DNA of 64,000 nucleotides, from assembly GCF_000526635.1 (NCBI RefSeq), contig NZ_JAGL01000012.1, forward strand, positions 38,056-102,055. The letters run 5' to 3'. The notes under the pieces were generated by a model. That model was not told the origin of the DNA. It ran no database searches and saw only the letters and a program-made list of their open reading frames with translations. Both the position numbers and the translations under genes were made by a program. Positions 57,257-64,000 of this stretch are shown piece by piece (position 1 is the stretch's first letter; every line of letters begins with the position of its first letter). This DNA comes from Aminobacter sp. J41. Its GTDB lineage: Bacteria; Pseudomonadota; Alphaproteobacteria; Rhizobiales; Rhizobiaceae.

Positions 57257-58876
57257 CTACCGCAACCCGGGCGCTTCCTGGCCGGTGCTGGCGACGTATT
57301 CGGTGTAGCCGCCGCCATAGGTGCGGGGGCCTTCTTCAGTGAGTTCCAGTACGCGGTTCGAAAGCGCCGACAGGAAGTGGCGGTCGTGCGAGACGAACAG
57401 CATCGCGCCTTCATATTTCGACAGCGCATCGACGAGCATTTCCTTGGTGGCGATGTCGAGGTGGTTGGTCGGCTCATCGAGAACGAGGAAATTCGGCGGG
57501 TCGAACAGCATGATTGCCATGACGAGCCGCGCCTTCTCGCCGCCTGACAGCACCCGGCAACGCTTCTCCACGTCATCACCGGTAAAGCCGAAGCAACCGG
57601 CAAGCGCGCGCAGCGGCGCCTGACCCGCCTGCGGGAACTGATGCTCCAGGTTTTGGAGGATGGTGAGGTCGCCCTCCAGCACTTCCATCGCATGCTGGGC
57701 GAAATAGCCCATCTTGACGCTCGGCCCGCGCGAGACCGTTCCCTTATCCGGCTCGGAAGCGCCGGCGATGAGCTTGAGCAGCGTCGACTTGCCGGCGCCA
57801 TTGACGCCGAGGACGCACCAGCGCTCGCGGCGCCGGACCTGAAAGTCGAGGCCTTCGTAGATGACCTTCGAGCCATAGCTCTTGTGAACGCACTTCACGG
57901 TCGCGACGTCCTCGCCAGAGCGTGGTGCCGGCTGGAACTCGAAGCGGACGGTCTGACGGCGCTTGGGCGGCTCGACCTTATCGATCTTGTCCAGCTTCTT
58001 GACGCGGCTCTGCACCTGGGCGGCATGCGAGGCGCGGGCCTTGAAGCGCTCGATAAAGGCGATTTCCTTGGCGAGCATAGCCTGCTGGCGCTCGAACTGC
58101 GCCTGCTGCTGCGCTTCGGCCAGTGCACGCTGCTCAAGGTAAAACGTGTAGTCGCCGGAGTAGGTCGTCAGGTTGCCGGCGTCGATCTCGATGATCTTCG
58201 AAACGATCCGGTTCATGAACTCGCGATCGTGCGAGGTCATGAGGATGGTGCCATCGTAGTTCTGCAGGAATTTCTCGAGCCAGATCAGGCTCTCGATGTC
58301 GAGGTGGTTGCTCGGCTCGTCGAGCAGCATGGCATCTGGCCGCATCAGAAGGATCTTGGCGAGCGCCACGCGCATCTTCCAGCCGCCCGACAAGTTGCCG
58401 ACATTGCCGTCCATCATTTCCTGCGAGAAGCCGAGGCCGTCGAGAACCTCGCGCGCGCGCCCGTCGAGCGAGTAGCCGTCGATCTCGTCGAAGCGGCTTT
58501 GCACCTCTCCGTAGCGCTCGATGATCTCGTCCATCTCGTCGGCGCGGTCGGGATCGCCCATTGCTGCCTCAAGCTCGGCCATCTCCGCTATCATCGCGCT
58601 GACGGGGCCCATGCCTTCCATGACCTCGGCAACGACGGTGCGGCCTTCCATTTCGCCGACATCCTGGCTGAAGTAGCCGATGGTCACGCCGCGATCGATG
58701 GAAACCTGTCCTTCATCCGGCGATTCCTGACCGGTAATCATGCGGAACAGCGTGGTCTTTCCCGCGCCGTTCGGACCGACGAGACCGATCTTTTCGCCTC
58801 GCTGCAGGGCCGCAGACGCTTCGATGAAGACGATCTGCTGACCGTTCTGCTTGCTGATGTTTTCGAGACGAATCAT
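57257..58876 (-). CDS. ABC-F family ATP-binding protein (EttA/Uup/YbiT-like)
   Basis: A 539-residue soluble protein with two ABC ATPase domains and no membrane helices. Walker A motifs are GPNGAGKTT (residues 34-42) and GVNGAGKST (near 353). Signatures LSGGWKMRV and LSGGEKARL are both intact, and Walker B reads LLDEPSNHLD and VLDEPTNHLD. ABC-F proteins act on ribosomes in translation or antibiotic response; the subclass is not resolved. The product converges with ppdK. Confidence 0.92.
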   Translation of the reverse strand: MIRLENISKQNGQQIVFIEASAALQRGEKIGLVGPNGAGKTTLFRMITGQESPDEGQVSIDRGVTIGYFSQDVGEMEGRTVVAEVMEGMGPVSAMIAEMAELEAAMGDPDRADEMDEIIERYGEVQSRFDEIDGYSLDGRAREVLDGLGFSQEMMDGNVGNLSGGWKMRVALAKILLMRPDAMLLDEPSNHLDIESLIWLEKFLQNYDGTILMTSHDREFMNRIVSKIIEIDAGNLTTYSGDYTFYLEQRALAEAQQQAQFERQQAMLAKEIAFIERFKARASHAAQVQSRVKKLDKIDKVEPPKRRQTVRFEFQPAPRSGEDVATVKCVHKSYGSKVIYEGLDFQVRRRERWCVLGVNGAGKSTLLKLIAGASEPDKGTVSRGPSVKMGYFAQHAMEVLEGDLTILQNLEHQFPQAGQAPLRALAGCFGFTGDDVEKRCRVLSGGEKARLVMAIMLFDPPNFLVLDEPTNHLDIATKEMLVDALSKYEGAMLFVSHDRHFLSALSNRVLELTEEGPRTYGGGYTEYVASTGQEAPGLR

Positions 58877-58943
58877 GCCGGAAGGACCCCTGGAAGATGG
58901 CTAGGGGTCCCTTAAGCGATGGCGTTTGGTTGAGAAAGGGGCG

Positions 58944-59348
58944 TCAGGCCGTTTCGAGCGTGCCCTGCGTGCGGCTCTTCGCCCAGCATTGGGCGAGGTT
59001 GGCATAGGCCACGGCCAGCGACGCCAGCGGCAGGCTGGACTGCGTGACGGGCGTCACCTCGATAGGGCTGCCGTCGCAGGGGATCGAAATCACCGCATAT
59101 TCCTGGCGGTCCTCCTCGGCGAAGGCGACCGCTCCCAGCCAGCGCTGGTCCCTTCCTTCTCCGATCCTGATCTGGAACAGCAGGATGCCGCCGACGCTCT
59201 CCACCGTTTCGCGGATGATCTGCTCGCACAGATCCTGCTTCGTGTCTCGTTTTCCGAGGGCAAGTTCGAGCTCGACGGCTTCAAGGGCAGCTTCAAATGG
59301 GGGTGGCGGTGGCTTCAGTGCGGGTGAGAGCGTGTCGCTCGCGGTCAT
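58944..59348 (-). CDS. Hypothetical protein
   Basis: A 134-residue protein with no clear motif, signal peptide or membrane helix. The N terminus is Pro-rich (KPPPPPF), followed by an acidic region (LEAVELELALGK). I choose the ATG at 59348 because AGAGG lies 7 bases upstream; the frame is open to 59378. Family unknown to me. It lies 67 bases upstream of the ABC-F gene on the same strand. Confidence 0.6.
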   Translation of the reverse strand: MTASDTLSPALKPPPPPFEAALEAVELELALGKRDTKQDLCEQIIRETVESVGGILLFQIRIGEGRDQRWLGAVAFAEEDRQEYAVISIPCDGSPIEVTPVTQSSLPLASLAVAYANLAQCWAKSRTQGTLETA

Positions 59349-59502
59349 TCGTTGCCTCTCCATGGGTGCCGAAGCCAAACGCTGCGCGGAACCGGCGGTT
59401 CCAGATCCTTCGCGACAAGCGTCACCCCCGGCCTTCGCATCCTCTGGACAGCGGGCTCATTCCGGCGAACACTGCCCTGGCAACGCAAGGAGGAGGAACG
59501 CG

Positions 59503-61131
<1,629 letters not shown>

Positions 61132-61186
61132 GGGGCGTGGTCTTGATCGGACGCTCGGCAGGACGGTCGTCCGCCTGTCATGCCGT

Positions 61187-61245
61187 GCTGCCCCTCATCC
61201 GCCCTTCGGGCACCTTCTCCCTGCGAGCGGGGAGAAGGTACAGGC
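61187..61245. repeat. Palindromic intergenic repeat, family C
   Basis: GCCC-TTC-GGGC (61201-61211) is followed by ACCTTCTCCC ... GGGGAGAAGGT (61212-61239). Similar CTTCTCC/GGAGAAGG palindromes are common between rhizobial genes. It lies in the 196-bp spacer between the acyl-CoA ligase and DUF1499 genes. Confidence 0.6.
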
Positions 61246-61327
61246 TGAAACCGATACCGTTTCAAATCCGCTTGCCGTAGATTGCGCTCAGATTCATTGC
61301 TGCTTCATTGCTGCGGGCAGGCACGGC

Positions 61328-62158
61328 ATGGCAACGACGATACTGGCGGATCGCAGGGTTTCGCGCTCGGCCGACTGGGCGCGGAAGGTGTCTTCGTTTT
61401 CGCTGATCCTGCTGTTGGTGGCCTGCGTGGGCCATCGCTACGGGTTGATGGAGACGGCTGCCTTCCTGTGGGTGCTGGCGCTGGTCGCGGGGCTTGCGAT
61501 CCTCGCCATCTTGCTGGCGGCACTCGGATTCCATCGCCTGTGGCACTACGGCGCGAAGGGCGGGCGCGCGTCGTTGGTGGCAGTGCTTCTCTCGGCGCTG
61601 GTGCTGGCACCTTACGGCTATGGCGTCTATCTCTACCTGACCCATCCGCCGCTCGCCGATGTTTCGACGGATCTCATCGACCCGCCCGCCTTCATCACCG
61701 CCCAGAATAACCGCACCGCGGGCATGAACCCGCTTGGCCGCATCACGCGGGAAGAGGCTTCGGTGCAGGCGGAGGCCTATCCGGACCTGACGGGCCGCCG
61801 CTTCGATGCGTCGATGGAGCGGGTATTCAGCGCCCTCAAGGTTGCGCTGGAGCAACAGGGGTGGCGTCCGACGCGTCAGCTGCCGGTTGAGACAGAACAA
61901 ACCCGGCTGACTTTGGAGGTCTATGCGCCGACCTGGCTGCTGCGGCTCCCATCAGACGGGGTGCTGCGGCTCGTCGACGAGGGCGAGACGGTGTTCGTCG
62001 ACCTGCGGCTCGCCCAGCGCTACTTCTGGCACGACCTTGGCAGCGGCGCGCGGCGCATCAACCGCTTCATGACGGCGCTGGAGGCGGAGTTCGAGCGCCA
62101 GTCGCTCGAGATCATCGATATTCCCGCCTCAGCGGGGGATGAAGATCCCGCCAATTGA
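61328..62158 (+). CDS. DUF1499 family membrane protein
   Basis: A 276-residue protein with three N-terminal membrane helices (about 20-40, 47-70 and 78-100), then a soluble domain with the DUF1499 pattern (YPDLTGRRFDASMERVF near 155 and ARRINRFMTALEAEF near the C terminus). The function is unknown. Its end overlaps the convergent MBL gene by 30 bases. Confidence 0.85.
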   Translation: MATTILADRRVSRSADWARKVSSFSLILLLVACVGHRYGLMETAAFLWVLALVAGLAILAILLAALGFHRLWHYGAKGGRASLVAVLLSALVLAPYGYGVYLYLTHPPLADVSTDLIDPPAFITAQNNRTAGMNPLGRITREEASVQAEAYPDLTGRRFDASMERVFSALKVALEQQGWRPTRQLPVETEQTRLTLEVYAPTWLLRLPSDGVLRLVDEGETVFVDLRLAQRYFWHDLGSGARRINRFMTALEAEFERQSLEIIDIPASAGDEDPAN

Positions 62159-63034
62159 TGGCTCGCCTTCGGCCTCGACGAGACCGCGCGCGACCATGTC
62201 CTCAAGATGGGCAAGGACCGACAAGCCAGCGGCGTTATGGAGCCGCGGGTCGGTGTCGCGGTAGATCGCCGCAACCATTTCCGGAATGGTGCGGTCGCCG
62301 CTGCGCAGCCGCTCGAGGATCGCGCGCTCGCGCATCCTGCGGTGCGTCTTGAGGCCGCGCAGGAACGCGGATGGCTGACGCACCGGCCCGCCGTGGCCCG
62401 GCAGATAAAGCGTGTAGTCGCGCTCCATGAGCTTATCGAGCGAGGCCATATAGTCCGACATCGCGCCGTCGGGCGGGGCGACGATCGTCGTTGCCCAGGC
62501 CATCACGTGGTCGGCGGAAAAGAGGATGCCGGTGCCTTCGAGCGCAAAGGCGAGGTGGTTGGCGGTGTGCCCCGGTGTGTAGATCGCGCGCAGGCTCCAG
62601 CCGTCGCCCTCGACGAGTTCGCCATCGGCAAGCGAAACGTCCAGCATAAACTCGGTGTCGGCGCTGGCGTCGAGCGGATTGATTTCACCGATGCGCAGCG
62701 GCCGGGCAGGGCGGTGGGGACCCTCGGCATAGACCTTCGAGCCAGTCGCTTCCTTGAGCTGGCGCGCGAGCGGCGAGTGGTCGGCATGGGTGTGCGAAAC
62801 GAAGATGTGGCTGACCGGGCGGCCGCCGATCGCGCGCAGCAGTGCCTGGAAATGATTCTCGCTGACCGGGCCAGGATCGATCACCGCCAGTGTATCGGTG
62901 CCCAGTATGTAGCTGTTCGTCCCGTGGAAGGTGAAGGCGCTTGGATTATCGGCCGTGATTCGTCGCACGCCGGGGGCAACTTCAATCGCCTCGCCGTGCG
63001 CAGGCTCGAAGTGGTTGTCAAAATCCAGAGCCAT
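62129..63034 (-). CDS. MBL-fold metallo-hydrolase (LACTB2/glyoxalase II-like)
   Basis: A 301-residue metallo-beta-lactamase-fold hydrolase. The metal site HTHADH lies at 81-86, with further ligands in TPGHTANH and an Asp in FSADHVM. The C-terminal winged-helix-like segment (about 245-300) resembles LACTB2/rhizobial hydrolases. Substrate unknown. I choose ATG 63034; the frame is open to 63088. It is divergent from bioY across 110 bp. Confidence 0.9.
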   Translation of the reverse strand: MALDFDNHFEPAHGEAIEVAPGVRRITADNPSAFTFHGTNSYILGTDTLAVIDPGPVSENHFQALLRAIGGRPVSHIFVSHTHADHSPLARQLKEATGSKVYAEGPHRPARPLRIGEINPLDASADTEFMLDVSLADGELVEGDGWSLRAIYTPGHTANHLAFALEGTGILFSADHVMAWATTIVAPPDGAMSDYMASLDKLMERDYTLYLPGHGGPVRQPSAFLRGLKTHRRMRERAILERLRSGDRTIPEMVAAIYRDTDPRLHNAAGLSVLAHLEDMVARGLVEAEGEPSIGGIFIPR

Positions 63035-63087
63035 TAGCGGTTTCCTTGTGAACAGGCACTGCGAGCGAAACGTGTTGCCGCATATCA

Positions 63088-63125
63088 CGGAAGGCCATAT
63101 ACGGAAAACCGTGTATTGCCTTCCG
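63088..63125. promoter_or_regulatory. 38-nt imperfect palindrome in the bioY/MBL divergent promoter region
   Basis: CGGAAGGC ... GCCTTCCG outer arms (8 perfect bp) enclose CATATACGG / CCGTGTATT (7 of 9 pairs) around AAAA. It lies 20 bases before the bioY ATG, so it could be an operator or a leader hairpin. It does not match the BioR box TTATCTATAA. Confidence 0.6.
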
Positions 63126-63144
63126 GATCCTGATGGAGAACCCG

Positions 63145-63735
63145 ATGTCAGCTGCAGTTCTTTCCCGTCCGCTCGTTTCGCTTGCCTTGCCTGAAAAGGG
63201 CATTGCTCGCTACGCGGCCCTCGGTTTTCTGGCCGTAGCCGGCACGTTGCTGCTTACCGTTGCAGCCAAGACCAAGGTGGTTCTGGGACCGGTCGACCTC
63301 TATCTCGGCAACTTCGCCGTGCTGGCGCTCGCAGCCGCCTACGGCTCGCGCCTCGGCCTTGCGACCTTCCTGCTCTACCTCGCCGAGGGTGCTGCCGGCT
63401 TCCCGGTCTTCCAGAGCACCCCTGAGAAGGGCATCGGTCTCGCTTACATGATGGGCACCACCGGTGGCTACCTTGTCGGCATGATCGCCGCGACCGCGAT
63501 GGTCGGCTGGGCGGCTGACCGCGGCTGGGGTAACAAGCCGTTCCGTCTGTTCGCCGTCATGGTTGCCGCTGTCGCAACCATCCTTGCTGCCGGCTTCGCC
63601 TGGCTGTCGGTCCTGATCGGTGCCGAGGCCGCATGGCAGTTCGGTGTCGTTCCGTTCATCGTGCCGGACCTCGTTAAGGCAGCGCTCGCTGCTTCGGTCG
63701 TCCCGGCCGTCTGGGCGCTCTTCCGCCGCGCCTGA
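63145..63735 (+). CDS. bioY: Biotin transporter BioY
   Basis: BioY is the substrate-binding S component of an ECF biotin transporter. The 196-residue protein has six hydrophobic helices, with the family segment YLGNFAVLALAAAYGSRLG near residue 48 and GFPVF. No bioM or bioN lies next to it in the window, so it is either solitary or uses a distant ECF module. I prefer ATG 63145 (GGAG 8 bases upstream) to the in-frame ATG 63133. Confidence 0.94.
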   Translation: MSAAVLSRPLVSLALPEKGIARYAALGFLAVAGTLLLTVAAKTKVVLGPVDLYLGNFAVLALAAAYGSRLGLATFLLYLAEGAAGFPVFQSTPEKGIGLAYMMGTTGGYLVGMIAATAMVGWAADRGWGNKPFRLFAVMVAAVATILAAGFAWLSVLIGAEAAWQFGVVPFIVPDLVKAALAASVVPAVWALFRRA

Positions 63736-63793
63736 GACTTGGCAGGTTTCAAAAAGAAAGGTCGGTCGCGAGACCGGCCTCAGACTGCTGACA

Positions 63794-63820
63794 AACCTCT
63801 GGCTTCGGCCGGAGGTTTTT
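63794..63820 (+). terminator. Rho-independent terminator after bioY
   Basis: AACCTCTGGC and GCCGGAGGTT pair (one wobble) around a TTCG tetraloop, followed by TTTT. It lies 59 bases after the bioY stop and just upstream of the transposase start. Confidence 0.85.
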
Positions 63821-63833
63821 GATTCAGTGGGGC

Positions 63834-64000
63834 ATGCTGAAGAAGCCTGCTCCCGAACAGACGGCGCTCGAGATAGTGACGCTTGAGAGCCTGGTGCCGA
63901 AGGATCACCTGCTGCGCAAGATCGACGCGGTGATCGACTTTTCCTTCATCCACGATCGTGTCGCGGGGCTCTACTGCCCCGACAACGGCCGGCCGCCGCT
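63834..64000 (+). mobile_element. IS1182-family transposase, 5' end (continues beyond window)
   Basis: A frame starts at ATG 63834 and runs off the window, encoding 55 full residues plus part of the next. The N-terminal sequence (LEIVTLESLVPKDHLLRKID and AGLYCPDNGRPP) is the start of IS1182-type DDE transposases. I cannot see the inverted terminal repeat with confidence; the left end must lie between bioY and 63834. Whether the element is intact cannot be judged. Confidence 0.85.

Noticed and set aside
63035..63144. BioR-type operator TTATCTATAA before bioY
   Set aside because: No match seen; the palindrome present has a different sequence.

Overview
The window is about 63 percent G+C and carries roughly 60 densely packed genes, almost all chromosomal housekeeping functions. 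It looks like an alphaproteobacterium of the order Rhizobiales (Hyphomicrobiales), probably close to Phyllobacteriaceae/Rhizobiaceae. The evidence is a CcrM-type adenine methyltransferase, an IalB-family secreted protein, DUF1344 and DUF6101-like proteins, a RibB with a degenerate RibA half, an Smc with a reduced hinge, and the gene order ctaC-ctaD-ctaB-coxF-ctaG-ctaE-DUF983-surf1-ispH-thrB-rnhA. The genus cannot be fixed from the sequence alone. No rRNA, tRNA, CRISPR array, prophage or plasmid origin is visible.

Layout. 1-8.3 kb: FAD-linked 2-hydroxyacid dehydrogenase, ubiA, purD, a small Cys-rich protein, an acyl-CoA dehydrogenase plus enoyl-CoA hydratase/isomerase pair, and pdxH. 8.3-14 kb: small lipoprotein, CbpA-like J-protein, fabI translationally coupled to a histidine phosphatase, aroC, ribB. 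14-21.6 kb: membrane protein, HDAC-like deacetylase, xseB, dxs, tlyA and a TrmA-type RNA methyltransferase, with an orphan Phd/YefM antitoxin and a pirin in between. 21.6-25.8 kb: a repeat-rich spacer, sirtuin cobB divergent from an Xre-RES toxin-antitoxin pair, tldD and ialB. 26.1-35.1 kb: the aa3-type cytochrome c oxidase operon with its assembly factors (heme O synthase, Cox11, SURF1), followed by ispH, thrB and rnhA. 35.1-43.5 kb: peroxiredoxin with an orphan DsbD-alpha-like periplasmic protein, yqgE, and a tightly packed minus-strand run thrC - M16 peptidase - GNAT - large membrane EAL protein. 43.6-53.1 kb: lipoprotein, two HAD phosphatases, ccrM, mutY, a DciA-like DUF721 protein, a DsbA-like thiol oxidoreductase and smc. 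53.1-64 kb: GFA and VOC proteins, ppdK, a 175-bp tandem repeat, an ABC-F ATPase, a fatty acyl-CoA ligase, a DUF1499 membrane protein, an MBL hydrolase, bioY, and the first bases of an IS1182-type transposase.

Themes. Respiratory heme-copper oxidase assembly is encoded almost completely in one block. Isoprenoid precursor synthesis appears twice (dxs, ispH), next to prenyl-dependent steps (ubiA, ctaB). Fatty-acid metabolism is represented by fabI, the acyl-CoA dehydrogenase and hydratase, and the acyl-CoA ligase. DNA maintenance is represented by ccrM, mutY, smc, xseB and rnhA.

The accessory signals most worth a second look are the sirtuin/Xre-RES locus (two NAD-consuming activities sharing one promoter region), the orphan antitoxin, a GGDEF-EAL protein with a broken GGDEF motif, palindromic intergenic repeat families with a 2.8-copy tandem array, a 38-nt palindrome in front of bioY, and tandem A-rich-loop hairpins in front of the DUF6101-like gene. 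I did not find a clearly new multi-gene system.
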